This document shows, in pieces, positions 27,085 to 36,670 of a stretch of 64,000 bases of DNA. Each line of letters starts with the position of its first letter. Position 1 is the first letter of the stretch. The DNA comes from an uncultured Roseovarius sp. Lineage in GTDB: Bacteria; Pseudomonadota; Alphaproteobacteria; Rhodobacterales; Rhodobacteraceae. The notes below the pieces were generated by a model. That model was given only the letters and a program-made list of their open reading frames with translations, ran no database searches and was not told where the DNA came from. The stretch spans positions 1 to 64,000 of the forward strand of contig CANMFU010000010.1 of the NCBI GenBank assembly GCA_947497295.1. The letters are read 5' to 3'. Both the position numbers and the translations under genes were made by a program.

Positions 27085-27887
27085 CGCTTCGGCCCGTTCA
27101 GTACATTGAGGCATTCGCTCATTGCTTTCATCTGGCAATCCATCATCGGCTGACCGTATTGCACCCGGCAGCCCAGCTCTTTTGCATAGCGCAAAAGCGG
27201 CGTTTCGACCGGATCCATGATGATATCGACGACGATCATGTCCGGCTTCAAGCGGCTGACCTCAAGGGGCAGCGGGTCATCCGCGTGCAGGCCCATCGGC
27301 GTCGCGTTGATGACGAGGTCATGACCCTCAGGATCGGGCGCTCCGTCGTGCAGTGCACAATCGGGAAAGGTCTGCGCGACCAGCCGGGCAAGGTCCTCGG
27401 CGCGGGTCTTGTTTGTATCGCTGATGGTGACCGCGGCGGCACCCGCTTCGGCAAGGCAATAGGCAAGCGATGCTCCGGCCCCGCCTGCGCCAACCTGCAG
27501 AACGCGGCGCCCCGCCACGTCAATACCCGCCTGCGCCAATCCATCCATGAAGCCAACACCGTCGAAATTGTCCGCGTGCCACTGGCCGTCCGCGCCGCGC
27601 ACCACGGTATTGGCGGCACCGACCCGCGCGGCGCGTGGATGGGCCGTGGCGCATTTTTCAAACACGCGCTGCTTGAATGGGACCGAGATAATCATTCCCT
27701 TCAGGTTTTCCATCGCGGTGAGGCCGGCCCAGAAGGTATCAAAATCCTCGGGTAGGCAGGTAACAGGCACCATCAGACTGTCGAGATTTTCTTTCTCCAT
27801 CAGGGCATTGAACATGCCAGGCGATTTTGCATGTGCCACGGGATGCGCGAGCATTACGAAAACGTCGGCTTTGCCGGTTCCACGCAT
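27081..27887 (-). CDS. Shikimate-dehydrogenase-like oxidoreductase
   Basis: This 268-residue protein is of the AroE/YdiB superfamily. HPVAHAKSPGMFNALM gives the substrate Ser-x-Ser region (here A-K-S). SVPFKQRVFE holds the catalytic lysine, NFDGVGFMDGLA the aspartate, and GAGGAGASLAYCLAEAGA the nucleotide loop. YGQPMMDCQMKAM is the C-terminal substrate helix. The context is catabolic, with no aromatic biosynthesis gene, so it more likely oxidises or reduces a quinate- or shikimate-like hydroxy acid in the pathway encoded around it. The start at 27887 lies five bases after the stop of the upstream reductase gene. Confidence 0.85.
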   Translation of the reverse strand: MRGTGKADVFVMLAHPVAHAKSPGMFNALMEKENLDSLMVPVTCLPEDFDTFWAGLTAMENLKGMIISVPFKQRVFEKCATAHPRAARVGAANTVVRGADGQWHADNFDGVGFMDGLAQAGIDVAGRRVLQVGAGGAGASLAYCLAEAGAAAVTISDTNKTRAEDLARLVAQTFPDCALHDGAPDPEGHDLVINATPMGLHADDPLPLEVSRLKPDMIVVDIIMDPVETPLLRYAKELGCRVQYGQPMMDCQMKAMSECLNVLNGPKR

Positions 27888-27891
27888 AGCC

Positions 27892-28767
27892 CTATCCAAT
27901 CTCGTGGTTGGCGAGACGCTCGAGCGCACGGATGAGGCCCGAATGATCGGCATCCTCCTCACCCTGAGCGGCACAGGCGTTCATCAATTCCTGCGTCGTG
28001 GCGGTGTTGGGCAGTGCGACACTCAGCGCACGGGCGCTTTGTAGGGCAAGGTTCAGATCTTTTTGGTGCAGCTTTAGCCGGAAACCAGGGTCAAACGTGC
28101 GGTTGATCATCCGTTCGCCATGCACCTCAAGGATTTTACTCGATGCGAATCCACCCATGAGGGCTTGGCGCACCTTGGCCGGGTCGCAGCCTGCCTTGCT
28201 GGCAAAAACCAGCGCCTCACTGACAGCTTCGATATTCAGCGCGACGATGATCTGGTTGGCGATCTTGCAGGTTTGCCCGGCGCCGGGGGCATTGCCGACC
28301 AGCGTGATATTCTTGCCCATGAGCTCAAACAAGGGCCGCGCGCGCTCGAACGCTTTGTCCGAGCCGCCGCACATGATGGTCAACGTAGCATTTTTTGCGC
28401 CGACCTCGCCGCCTGACACCGGCGCATCGACATAGTCAACGCCCTTTTCGGCAAAGGCTCGTGCCATCTCGGCCGTCTCGATCGGCCCTATGGAACTCAT
28501 GTCGATCATCAGCTTGCCGCTTTGCATGCCGTCCAATACGCCGTCGTTGGACATCAACACGCGCTGAACGTCGGGGGTATCCGGCAGGATGGTGATGATC
28601 ACGTCGGCGGCGCGGGCGACGTCCGCGGGGCTGGCCAGCACCTCGGCCTTGATACCTTCGGGTAGGGGCGAGCGGTTGAGGGTCGTGATGATCTCATGCC
28701 CGGCCTCTTGGAGATTGCGGGCCATTGGTCCGCCCATGACGCCCAGTCCGATAAATCCGATACGCAT
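27892..28767 (-). CDS. Tartronate semialdehyde reductase-like dehydrogenase
   Basis: A beta-hydroxyacid dehydrogenase of 291 residues. GFIGLGVMGGPMARNLQEAG binds NAD(P)H, DAPVSGGEVGAKNATLTIM is the substrate-binding signature, GAGQTCKIANQIIVALN carries the catalytic lysine and FRLKLHQKDLNLAL follows. The pattern is closest to GarR/GlxR enzymes, which reduce tartronate semialdehyde to glycerate; 3-hydroxyisobutyrate dehydrogenase is the main alternative. The divergent neighbour is an HpcH/HpaI aldolase, a family that includes GarL, which releases tartronate semialdehyde plus pyruvate, so the two could act in sequence. It is the first gene of its operon. Confidence 0.85.
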   Translation of the reverse strand: MRIGFIGLGVMGGPMARNLQEAGHEIITTLNRSPLPEGIKAEVLASPADVARAADVIITILPDTPDVQRVLMSNDGVLDGMQSGKLMIDMSSIGPIETAEMARAFAEKGVDYVDAPVSGGEVGAKNATLTIMCGGSDKAFERARPLFELMGKNITLVGNAPGAGQTCKIANQIIVALNIEAVSEALVFASKAGCDPAKVRQALMGGFASSKILEVHGERMINRTFDPGFRLKLHQKDLNLALQSARALSVALPNTATTQELMNACAAQGEEDADHSGLIRALERLANHEIG

Positions 28768-28847
28768 GTCGTTGCCTTTCTATCCAGCCACCCTGCGCCG
28801 TTCAGCGCGAGGGCGAAATTCGTGCAAATCTACTCTGGACAAAAAAA

Positions 28848-28867
28848 CATCATACATCATACAAATG
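28848..28867. promoter_or_regulatory. Putative GntR operator, site A
   Basis: ATCATACATCATACAA lies between the divergent reductase and aldolase genes, about 45 bases before the aldolase ATG. It matches the motif found at three other promoters in this region (working consensus TCATAATAYATCATAY). Confidence 0.55.
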
Positions 28868-28908
28868 CAAGCAACTGTTGCGAACGGGGCGAATTAGCGG
28901 AGGACGCG

Positions 28909-29676
28909 ATGCAGGAAAGAGTGAACAGCGTGAAGCAGGGGCTGGCCGAGGGGCGGTTGCAACTGGGCCTTTGGTGCTCGCTCGGATCGGCGTTGGCGAC
29001 TGAAGTCATGGCGGGATCAGGGTGTGAGTGGCTGCTGATCGATGGCGAGCATAGCCCGAACGATCTGCTCAGCATCATGGCGCAATTGCAGGCGGTTGGT
29101 GCGTATCCGATTGAGGCATGTGTGCGGTTGCCCGAGGAAAATACAACCCTGATCAAGCAGTTTATGGACGCCGGCGCGCGCAGTCTGATGATCCCGAACG
29201 TGAGAAACGCAGAGCAGGCCAAGCGGATCGTGGCCGCCGCGCGCTATGCGCCCGAGGGGGTTCGCGGGTTTTCAGTGGGGCATCGGGCGAACCAATTCGG
29301 CCGAATCAAGGACTATCATCAGAACGCACATCTGAACCAGATGCTGATCTTGCAAATCGAATGCGAGGAAGGTGTCAAAAACGCGGCCGAGATTGCTGCC
29401 GTCGACGGGGTTGATGTGTTGTTCGTCGGACCCGGTGATCTGTCGACCAACATGGGAGCGATGCACAATGCTGGCGCCGAGCATGTCCAGCAGGCCATTG
29501 CCAGTGTGCTGGATGCCGCCAGATCGGCGGGCAAGGCAGCAGGGATCCTCGCCCCCGTGCAGGCTGACGCCGAGCGGTATATTTCGGACGGTTTTACCTA
29601 TGTCGCGGTGGGGGCTGATCTGGGGCTGGTCGCGCGCGGCTCGGACGCGCTGATTGCGCACTTCAAGAAGGACTGA
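28909..29676 (+). CDS. HpcH/HpaI-family aldolase
   Basis: A class II, metal-dependent aldolase of 255 residues that cleaves 2-keto-hydroxy acids to pyruvate and an aldehyde. Typical segments are GLWCSLGSALATEVMAGSG, LLIDGEHSPND, GARSLMIPNVRNAEQAKRIV, LQIECEEGVKNA (metal-binding glutamate) and VLFVGPGDLSTNMG. GCGGAGG precedes the ATG at 28909. It starts an operon that runs through hyuA, hyuB, an aminotransferase, a uronate-dehydrogenase-like gene and a FAD oxidoreductase, with overlaps or gaps of 3-12 bases. A GarL-like role is possible, but the true substrate is unknown. Confidence 0.88.
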   Translation: MQERVNSVKQGLAEGRLQLGLWCSLGSALATEVMAGSGCEWLLIDGEHSPNDLLSIMAQLQAVGAYPIEACVRLPEENTTLIKQFMDAGARSLMIPNVRNAEQAKRIVAAARYAPEGVRGFSVGHRANQFGRIKDYHQNAHLNQMLILQIECEEGVKNAAEIAAVDGVDVLFVGPGDLSTNMGAMHNAGAEHVQQAIASVLDAARSAGKAAGILAPVQADAERYISDGFTYVAVGADLGLVARGSDALIAHFKKD

Positions 29677-29679
29677 CAG

Positions 29680-31773
29680 ATGGCTCATCAGGGACAGCCC
29701 GTTCGCGTTGGCGTCGATATCGGCGGCACGTTTACCGACGTTGCGATGGAGATCGGCGACCAACTGCACTCAACCAAGGTGCTGACGAACTACACCGCGC
29801 CCGAGCAGGCCATTTTGGACGGTGTGGCGCGCGTCACCGAGAATGCCGGCATCTCTCTGGGCGATATTGACCTCATCATCCACGGTACAACGCTGGCCAC
29901 AAACGCGCTGATCGCGCGACAGGGCGCCAAGACGGCATTTCTGACGACCAAAGGTTTTCGCGACGTTATCGAAATGCGGACCGAAAACCGATTTGAGCAA
30001 TATGATCTGAACATCGTTCTGCCGCCCCCGCTGATCGACCGCGACAGCCGCTATGTCGTCGCCGGGCGCATCGCAGCGTCGGGCCGCGAACTGGCGCCGC
30101 TGGACGAAGACGGCGTCGCAGAGTTTGCGCGCGAGGCTGCCGAAAGTGGCTATGAGAGCGTCGCAATCGGCCTCATCCACTCCTACGTCAATCCCGTCCA
30201 CGAACAGCGCGCGCGCGAAATTATCGTCGAACATGCGCCTGATCTGAGCGTGTCAATCTCCTCCGAAGTGTCGCCGCAAATGCGCGAATTCGAGCGCTTC
30301 AATACCGTTTGCTCTAACGCCTTCGTCAAGCCGCTCATGGCCAGCTATCTGGGCCGCCTAATCGAGCGGCTGAAAGCCCTCGGGACCGATTGCCCGGTCT
30401 TCATGATCCATTCGGGCGGCGGCCTGATTTCGGTAGAAACCGCTGCCGCGTTTCCTGTACGGCTTCTTGAATCCGGCCCTGCTGGCGGCGCTATTTATGC
30501 CGCCGATGTGGCCGCGCGCCATGGCCTGAAACGGATACTATCCTACGACATGGGCGGCACCACCGCCAAGATTTGCCTTGTCGAAGATTACACACCCAAG
30601 ACCGCACGCACATTCGAAGTGGCGCGCACCTACCGCTTTAAGAAGGGGTCAGGCATGCCGATATCGATCCCTGTCATTGAGATGGTCGAAATTGGGGCAG
30701 GGGGCGGATCGCTCGCGCATGTGGACGGCATGCGCCAGATCCGCGTCGGCCCCGAAAGCGCGGGGTCCGAGCCGGGACCGGCCTGCTATGGTCAGGGCGG
30801 AACGCGCCCCGCAGTGACCGACGCTGATCTGGTCCTGGGCAAGCTGGACCCCGATAATTTCGCCGGCGGGCAAATTACCCTGTCGGTTGAAGCGGCCGAA
30901 GCTGCGCTGAAGGATCATGTTGGCAAGACCCTGAATATGGACGCGCAAAAGGCCGCCGTCGGTGTGGTTGAGGTGGTCGACGAAAGCATGACCGCCGCCG
31001 CCCGCGCCCATGCGGTCGAAAACGGCAAGGAACTTGGCGAATTCACCATGATCGCCTATGGCGGCGCGGCGCCACTTCATGCCAATCGCCTGTGCGAAAA
31101 GCTGGGTATAGACAGTCTGATGATCCCGCCGGGAGCTGGCGTTGGCTCGGCCATCGGGTTCCTGCGCGCGCCTTTCGGGTACGAGGCAGTGCGCGGCGCA
31201 TACATCCGTTTGGGGCAGTTCGATGCAGTATATGTCAACGACGTGCTGAATGGTCTTCAATCCGAGGCCGTCGGCGTCACCCGCGAAGGCGGCAGTGACA
31301 TCGCGCCGATAGTCGAGCGCAAGGCATACATGCGCTATGTTGGTCAGGGCTGGGAAATTCCGGTCGTGCTGCCGAACGAAGTGATCGGCGATGATGGGGC
31401 AGGCGTTTTGCGCGCGTTGTTTGAGGCTGAATATCGTCGCCTTTTCGGCACACCTTTGGACAGGCTCGATATCGAAGTGATGAACTGGTCCGTGCGTGCG
31501 TCATCCGAAGTGGCTCCGCCCGCGCCGGTCGCCAAAGCGGCGGATGCGGGCGCGGCGCGCTCGCACGCCTCTCGCGCGATATTCGACGCCAAAACCTCTG
31601 CTTTCCTTGAGGCGCAGATCGTGAACCGCGCTGACATGGCACCGGGTGCCCATGTCGACGGACCCGCTGCCATCGTCGAGGACGAAACATCAACCATCGT
31701 GACCAATGCCTACTGCGCGACGATGTGCGCCGATGGCTGCCTCTTGGTCCGTAAAAAGGAGACAGGCGCATGA
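29680..31773 (+). CDS. hyuA: Hydantoinase/oxoprolinase subunit A
   Basis: This 697-residue ATP-dependent cyclic-amide hydrolase subunit has VGVDIGGTFTDVAMEIG, HGTTLATNALIARQGAKT, RLLESGPAGGAIYAADVA, SYDMGGTTAKICLVED and IGAGGGSLAHVDG, as in HyuA proteins. The VDIGGTFTD form is that of separate HyuA subunits, unlike the fused enzyme at 21475. It begins three bases after the aldolase stop, and its own stop overlaps hyuB by four bases. The ring substrate (hydantoin, N-methylhydantoin, oxoproline or another lactam) cannot be told from sequence. Confidence 0.93.
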   Translation: MAHQGQPVRVGVDIGGTFTDVAMEIGDQLHSTKVLTNYTAPEQAILDGVARVTENAGISLGDIDLIIHGTTLATNALIARQGAKTAFLTTKGFRDVIEMRTENRFEQYDLNIVLPPPLIDRDSRYVVAGRIAASGRELAPLDEDGVAEFAREAAESGYESVAIGLIHSYVNPVHEQRAREIIVEHAPDLSVSISSEVSPQMREFERFNTVCSNAFVKPLMASYLGRLIERLKALGTDCPVFMIHSGGGLISVETAAAFPVRLLESGPAGGAIYAADVAARHGLKRILSYDMGGTTAKICLVEDYTPKTARTFEVARTYRFKKGSGMPISIPVIEMVEIGAGGGSLAHVDGMRQIRVGPESAGSEPGPACYGQGGTRPAVTDADLVLGKLDPDNFAGGQITLSVEAAEAALKDHVGKTLNMDAQKAAVGVVEVVDESMTAAARAHAVENGKELGEFTMIAYGGAAPLHANRLCEKLGIDSLMIPPGAGVGSAIGFLRAPFGYEAVRGAYIRLGQFDAVYVNDVLNGLQSEAVGVTREGGSDIAPIVERKAYMRYVGQGWEIPVVLPNEVIGDDGAGVLRALFEAEYRRLFGTPLDRLDIEVMNWSVRASSEVAPPAPVAKAADAGAARSHASRAIFDAKTSAFLEAQIVNRADMAPGAHVDGPAAIVEDETSTIVTNAYCATMCADGCLLVRKKETGA

Positions 31774-33434
31774 GCACCGATAATTTCCGCGACGTACATT
31801 TCCAGATCATGTGGAACCGCCTGATCTCGGTCGTCGAAGAGCAGGCGCTGACGCTGATCCGAACGGCGTTCTCCACGTCCGTGCGCGAGGCGGGCGATCT
31901 GTCGGCAGGCGTTTTCGACGCCACCGGCAAAATGCTGGCGCAGGCGGTTACCGGCACGCCGGGCCACGTCAACGCGATGGCCGCTGCGGTGGTGAATTTC
32001 ATTGAGGCAATTGGCGAGGATAACATCCACGACGGCGACGTTTATATCACCAATGACCCGTGGAAAGGGACTGGTCACCTGTTGGACTTCACCTTCGTCA
32101 CGCCGTCTTTTCGCAACGGTAAACTGGTTGGCTATTTCGCCTGCACCGCGCATGTGGTGGACGTGGGTGGGCGCGGCTTTGGCCCCGACGCTAACGAGGT
32201 TTACGAGGAGGGGATTTTCATCCCCATCATGAAATTTGCCGAAGCTGGCAAGGTCGATCAAAAGCTGATCCACCTCATGCGTCACAATATCCGCGAGGCC
32301 GATCAGGTGATCGGCGATCTCTATTCGTTGGCCGCGTGTAACCTTATTGGTCACCAGCGTCTGATGTCGATGATGGACGAATTCGAGATGGACCAGCTGG
32401 ACGAGCTGCGCGATTTCATATTTGAAAACAGCCGCCGCGCCACGCTGGACAAGTTGGCCGATCTTCCCGCCGGCTCCTACGACAACGACATGACAGTCGA
32501 TGGTTATGGCAAGCCGGTGCATATGAAGGTGCGGCTGGACGTGACCAAGGACGGTGTTCACGCTGATTTCGATGGCACCTCGGGACAGAGTGATCTGGGC
32601 ATCAACGTACCGCTGATCTATACGATGGCCTATTGCGGTTACGGGCTGAAATGTGCGCTGTCGCCGGAAATCCCCAATAATCACGCATCGCTCGAACCAT
32701 TTACCGTCTCGGCGCCCGAAGGCTGTATCCTGAACGCGCAGCATCCCGCGCCGGTACAGGTGCGACATGTTCTGGGCCATTTCATTCCCGACACCGTACT
32801 GGGCGCCGTATCGAAATTTCTGCCCGATCTGGCGCCTGCCGAAGGGGCCAGCGCGCTTTGGAACATTCAGATCTCGGCCCGCCCCATTCAGGGCGCTCAA
32901 GCGGCGCCCGGCGAACAGCAGCGCAGCGCCGAGATACTAATGTTCAACTCCGGCGGTTCGGGCGCGCGGCCAACGCTGGACGGGTTGAACGCCACCGCGT
33001 TTCCCTCGGGCGTGCATGCCATGTCGGTCGAGGCGACCGAGCATACCGGACCGATTACGGTCTGGCGCAAGGAGTTCCGCGAGGGGTCGGGCGGTGCCGG
33101 TCGTCAGCGCGGCGGGCTGGGCCAGATCGTCGAGATTGCTGCCGATGAGGGGCACGAGTTCTACATCAAGGCGATGTTCGACCGCGTTGAGAACCCCGCA
33201 CGCGGACGCTTTGGCGGTCAGCCTGGCGCCCCAGGTGCGGTGTATTTGGATGACGGTACCAAAATGCGGGCCAAGGGACGGCAGAAAGTACCGTCAAACC
33301 GGCGGCTGGTGTTGGAGATGCCGGGCGGTGGCGGCTTTGGCGACCCGGCCGAGCGGAGCGGTGACGCGGTCAAGCGCGATGTAAAGCTGAGCTATCTGTC
33401 GGGCGAGCAAGCGAAGAAGGAGTATGGCAAATGA
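31770..33434 (+). CDS. hyuB: Hydantoinase/oxoprolinase subunit B
   Basis: A 554-residue partner of HyuA. The protein shows QIMWNRLISVVEEQALTLI, TSVREAGDLSAGVFDATGKM, TGTPGHVNAMAAAVVNFIE, ITNDPWKGTGHLLDFTFVTP, HVVDVGGRGFG and GGSGARPTLDGLNATAFPSG, all characteristic of HyuB. Its ATG overlaps the hyuA stop (ATGA) and its stop overlaps the aminotransferase ATG (ATGA), which indicates strict co-translation. HyuA and HyuB should form one cytoplasmic enzyme. Confidence 0.93.
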   Translation: MSTDNFRDVHFQIMWNRLISVVEEQALTLIRTAFSTSVREAGDLSAGVFDATGKMLAQAVTGTPGHVNAMAAAVVNFIEAIGEDNIHDGDVYITNDPWKGTGHLLDFTFVTPSFRNGKLVGYFACTAHVVDVGGRGFGPDANEVYEEGIFIPIMKFAEAGKVDQKLIHLMRHNIREADQVIGDLYSLAACNLIGHQRLMSMMDEFEMDQLDELRDFIFENSRRATLDKLADLPAGSYDNDMTVDGYGKPVHMKVRLDVTKDGVHADFDGTSGQSDLGINVPLIYTMAYCGYGLKCALSPEIPNNHASLEPFTVSAPEGCILNAQHPAPVQVRHVLGHFIPDTVLGAVSKFLPDLAPAEGASALWNIQISARPIQGAQAAPGEQQRSAEILMFNSGGSGARPTLDGLNATAFPSGVHAMSVEATEHTGPITVWRKEFREGSGGAGRQRGGLGQIVEIAADEGHEFYIKAMFDRVENPARGRFGGQPGAPGAVYLDDGTKMRAKGRQKVPSNRRLVLEMPGGGGFGDPAERSGDAVKRDVKLSYLSGEQAKKEYGK

Positions 33435-34633
33435 GTTTTGAATCCAGCCGCGCCAAGCTGATCAAACCCTCACCGGCGATCACCATTTCAACCGCCGCCA
33501 AGGCGATGAAGGCCGAAGGCAAACCGGTCATCGACCTCTCCATAGGTGAGCCGGATTTCAGTACACCCGATAACGTGATCGATGCCGCATATGCCGCGAT
33601 GAAACGCGGCGAGACGCGCTATACCGCGCCCGATGGCACACCCGCGCTGAAGGATGCGGTGATCGAGAAGTTCCGCCGCGAGAACGGCCTGAAATTCGAA
33701 AGATCCAACATCACGTGCGGTAACGGCGCGAAACAGATCCTTTTTAACGCGCTGGTGGCCACAATCGAGCCGTGCGACGAGGTCATCTGCCCCGCGCCCT
33801 ACTGGATTTCCTACACCGACATGACGCTCTTGGTCGGGGGGACGCCAAAAATCGTCGAATGTGCGCAGCAGGACGGTTTCAAGCTGACCCCGGCGGCGCT
33901 TGAATCGGCGATCACGGACAAGACCCGCTGGCTGTTCCTCAATTCGCCTTCAAACCCCTCGGGGGTGACCTACACGCGCGACGAACTGGTTGAATTGGGT
34001 GCCGTTTTAGCCCGTCACCCCCGTGTCCTGATTATGTCGGACGAAATTTACGAGCAGATCTATTATGCCGACACGCCTTTCTGCTCGTTCGGCGTAGCAT
34101 GCCCAGAGTTGGCGGACCGCACCGTGATCGCCAATGGCGTGGCCAAGGCCTATGCCATGACTGGCTGGCGTATAGGATACGCCGCCGCGCCCGCCGCGCT
34201 CGCACGCGTCATGTCCAAAATACAGTCGCAATCCACGTCGAACCCCTGCTCGATCAGTCAGGCCGCCGCTATTGAGGCGCTGACAGGCCCGCAGGATTTT
34301 GTCGACACTGCGCGCGCCACATATCGCGGCCGCCGCGATCTGATCGTGGCGGGCCTGCGCGCCATTGATGGTGTGAAGGTGGTCGAACCTTCGGGCGCTT
34401 TCTACGCCTATCCCAGTCTCACCGCGTTCATCGGACGATGCAGCCCGGATGGCACGGTGATGGAAGATGACTCGCGCCTGACCCGTTACATTCTGGATGC
34501 CGCGATGGTGGCGGGCGTGCAGGGCGCAGCGTTTGGTCTGTCGCCGCATATCCGGCTTTCTTACGCGGCCTCCACGAATGAATTGACCACCGCGCTTGAG
34601 CGTCTGACGACCGCCCTCGGTGCATTGAAGTAA
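33431..34633 (+). CDS. Class I/II aminotransferase (AspC-like)
   Basis: This 400-residue PLP aminotransferase has DLSIGEPDFSTPDNVIDAAY, TRYTAPDGTPALKDAV, NSPSNPSGVTYTRDEL, MSDEIYEQI and NGVAKAYAMTGWRIGYAA with the PLP lysine. The pattern is that of alphaproteobacterial aspartate aminotransferases of subgroup Ib. Placement directly after hyuB suggests that it removes the amino group from the amino acid released by ring opening, or from a related intermediate. RidA in the same region would deal with enamine by-products. Confidence 0.9.
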   Translation: MSFESSRAKLIKPSPAITISTAAKAMKAEGKPVIDLSIGEPDFSTPDNVIDAAYAAMKRGETRYTAPDGTPALKDAVIEKFRRENGLKFERSNITCGNGAKQILFNALVATIEPCDEVICPAPYWISYTDMTLLVGGTPKIVECAQQDGFKLTPAALESAITDKTRWLFLNSPSNPSGVTYTRDELVELGAVLARHPRVLIMSDEIYEQIYYADTPFCSFGVACPELADRTVIANGVAKAYAMTGWRIGYAAAPAALARVMSKIQSQSTSNPCSISQAAAIEALTGPQDFVDTARATYRGRRDLIVAGLRAIDGVKVVEPSGAFYAYPSLTAFIGRCSPDGTVMEDDSRLTRYILDAAMVAGVQGAAFGLSPHIRLSYAASTNELTTALERLTTALGALK

Positions 34634-34645
34634 TGGAGAAATCCC

Positions 34646-35449
34646 ATGGATAAATTAAACCGAATTCTGTTAACCGGCGCCTCTGGCGGGCTCGGCACGC
34701 TGCTGCGCAAGGAAATTGCGCAGCACTGCAAAATCCTGCGTCTGACCAACCGTCACGACATGGGCAAAGCCGCGGATAATGAAGAGATCGTTCTGTGTGA
34801 TCTGGCCGACGCGGACGCGGTAATGGAGCTTACCCGTGACGTTGATATGGTAATCCATATGGGCGGAGTAGGACGCGAAAACACCTTTGAGGCGATCTTG
34901 AAATCCAACTATGTTGGTTTCAACAACCTCTACGAGGGATGCCGTAAGAACGGCGTCAAGCGTGTGATCTGGGGCAGCTCAAACCACGCGATCGGCTTTT
35001 ACCCGCGCACCCAGCGCATCGACGCATCTGTTACGCCGCGTCCGGACAGCAACTACGGCGTGTCAAAGGTCTTTGGCGAGGGCATGGCGCAGTATTACTG
35101 GGACAAATACGGGGTTGAAAGCGTTTCAATCCGTATTGGCTCATGCTTTCCGAAGCCGGTGGATCGACGGATGTTGACCACCTGGCTGAGCTACCCCGAT
35201 TTCGTGCATCTGACCGAGTGCTGCCTGGCCGCGCCGCGCGTCGAGCATACGATTGTTTATGGCGTTTCGGACAATGACAGCCAGCTCTGGGACAACCATA
35301 TGGCCGCGCATCTGGGCTATCGCCCCAAGGACAACGCAGAAGTCTATCGCGAGGAAGTCGAGGCCAACACGAAGCCTTACGATCCCAATGATCTGACCAT
35401 TGCCGTGCATGGCGGCGGTTTCGCCGCTGCGGGCCATTTCGAGGACTAA
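34646..35449 (+). CDS. Uronate dehydrogenase-like NAD-dependent oxidoreductase
   Basis: This 267-residue extended SDR has LLTGASGGLGTLLRK for NAD, IHMGGVGRENTFEAIL, WGSSNHAIGFYPRTQRID, PRPDSNYGVSKVFGEGMA with the Tyr-x3-Lys pair, RIGSCFPKPVDRRMLTTWLS and GYRPKDNAE. The SSNHAIGFYP and IGSC-x-P stretches are hallmarks of uronate dehydrogenases, which oxidise glucuronate or galacturonate to aldarolactones. No uronate transporter or aldarate dehydratase is present, so the true substrate may be a nitrogen-containing sugar acid instead. GGAG precedes the ATG. Confidence 0.83.
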   Translation: MDKLNRILLTGASGGLGTLLRKEIAQHCKILRLTNRHDMGKAADNEEIVLCDLADADAVMELTRDVDMVIHMGGVGRENTFEAILKSNYVGFNNLYEGCRKNGVKRVIWGSSNHAIGFYPRTQRIDASVTPRPDSNYGVSKVFGEGMAQYYWDKYGVESVSIRIGSCFPKPVDRRMLTTWLSYPDFVHLTECCLAAPRVEHTIVYGVSDNDSQLWDNHMAAHLGYRPKDNAEVYREEVEANTKPYDPNDLTIAVHGGGFAAAGHFED

Positions 35450-35452
35450 TCC

Positions 35453-36670
35453 ATGCCAATTCCGGCGTACAAATCCCCGCGCGCCGCCAGCTACGATGTC
35501 GTCATCGTCGGTGGCGCGGTTATCGGGTCATCCATTGCGTACTGGCTGACCGAGAATGAGGGTTTCGATGGCTCGATTCTGGTGGTCGAGCGCGACAGCA
35601 CCTACGAATTCTCCTCAACGGCGCTGTCGACCAGCGCGATCCGGCAGCAATATTCGAACCCGATTAACATTCAGATCAGCCAATTCGGCGTGGAGATCAT
35701 TGAAGGGTTCCAAGACCGGATGCAGAAATTTTATCCGGGTGAGCGCGCTCCGGATCTGGGGTTCAAGGAACACGGATACCTCTACTGTACCTCGCCCGAG
35801 GGCGCGGAAGCGGCGCGAGAACGTGTTGCGCTGCAACGCGAGTGGGGCGCGCATACGGTTTTCCTGGAGCCCGGTCCGCTGAAAGAGCAATTCCCGTGGC
35901 TCAACGTCGATGATCTGGGCGGCGGATCATGGGGGACCAAGGCCGAAGGGTGGTTTGATTCCGTCGGGTTGATGAATGGGTTCAGGCGCGGGGCGCGTCA
36001 TAATGGGGCCGAATACATCGACAATCAGGTAATGTCGCTGGGCCGTGATAAGGACCGCATCACCTCGGTCACGCTGAAAACCGGAGAGACGGTGAATTGC
36101 GGGATTGTGGTGAATGCCGCAGGGCCTCGCGCCTCAAAGGTTGCGGAAATGGCGGGGCTGTCGATTCCGGTCGAGCCGCGCAAGCGGCACAGCTTTGTCT
36201 TTGCAAGCCAGACACCGATTCTCGGCCGGATGCCGAATGTGATCGACATGAGCGGCACATTTGTAAGGCCAGAACATACCCTCTTTTTGGCCGGAAATAC
36301 GCCGACGCCGGATGGGCCCGCGGACACCGAGGATTTCGAGACGAAACATGACGAGTTTGACGATTACATCTGGCCCGCGCTCTATAACAGAATTCCGCAA
36401 TTCGATGCGCTGAAGGTTCATCAATTCTGGACAGGTCACTACGCCTTTAACACGTTGGATCATAACGCGATTATTGGCTTTCATTCGACAGTGTCGAACT
36501 TCATGTTTGCGAACGGATTTTCCGGCCACGGGCTGCAACAATCCCCCGCCGTGGGCCGCGGTGTGGCCGAGCTGATCGTACATGGCGCGTATCAGACGCT
36601 GGACCTCAGCCAGCTCAGCTATGAACGAACCGAGACAGGAGAGCCGTTCCTGGAAGAAGCAGTCATATGA
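35453..36670 (+). CDS. FAD-dependent amino acid/amine oxidase (DAO family)
   Basis: This 405-residue flavoprotein has YDVVIVGGAVIGSSIAYWLT binding FAD, RDSTYEFSSTALSTSAIRQQ near the flavin, NCGIVVNAAGPRASKVAEMA in the middle and FMFANGFSGHGLQQSPAVGR at the C-terminus. These are features of the DAO/sarcosine-oxidase-like family, close to FOXRED1-type proteins. It should oxidise a C-N bond of an amino acid or secondary amine. It ends the aldolase-hyuAB operon, 71 bases before the aap transporter genes, and its stop lies within a copy of the GntR motif. Confidence 0.88.
   Translation: MPIPAYKSPRAASYDVVIVGGAVIGSSIAYWLTENEGFDGSILVVERDSTYEFSSTALSTSAIRQQYSNPINIQISQFGVEIIEGFQDRMQKFYPGERAPDLGFKEHGYLYCTSPEGAEAARERVALQREWGAHTVFLEPGPLKEQFPWLNVDDLGGGSWGTKAEGWFDSVGLMNGFRRGARHNGAEYIDNQVMSLGRDKDRITSVTLKTGETVNCGIVVNAAGPRASKVAEMAGLSIPVEPRKRHSFVFASQTPILGRMPNVIDMSGTFVRPEHTLFLAGNTPTPDGPADTEDFETKHDEFDDYIWPALYNRIPQFDALKVHQFWTGHYAFNTLDHNAIIGFHSTVSNFMFANGFSGHGLQQSPAVGRGVAELIVHGAYQTLDLSQLSYERTETGEPFLEEAVI

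Noticed and set aside
34646..35449. Uronate oxidation pathway as the purpose of the whole cluster
   Set aside because: Uronate or aldarate dehydratases and a uronate transporter are absent, while amino acid and lactam enzymes dominate.
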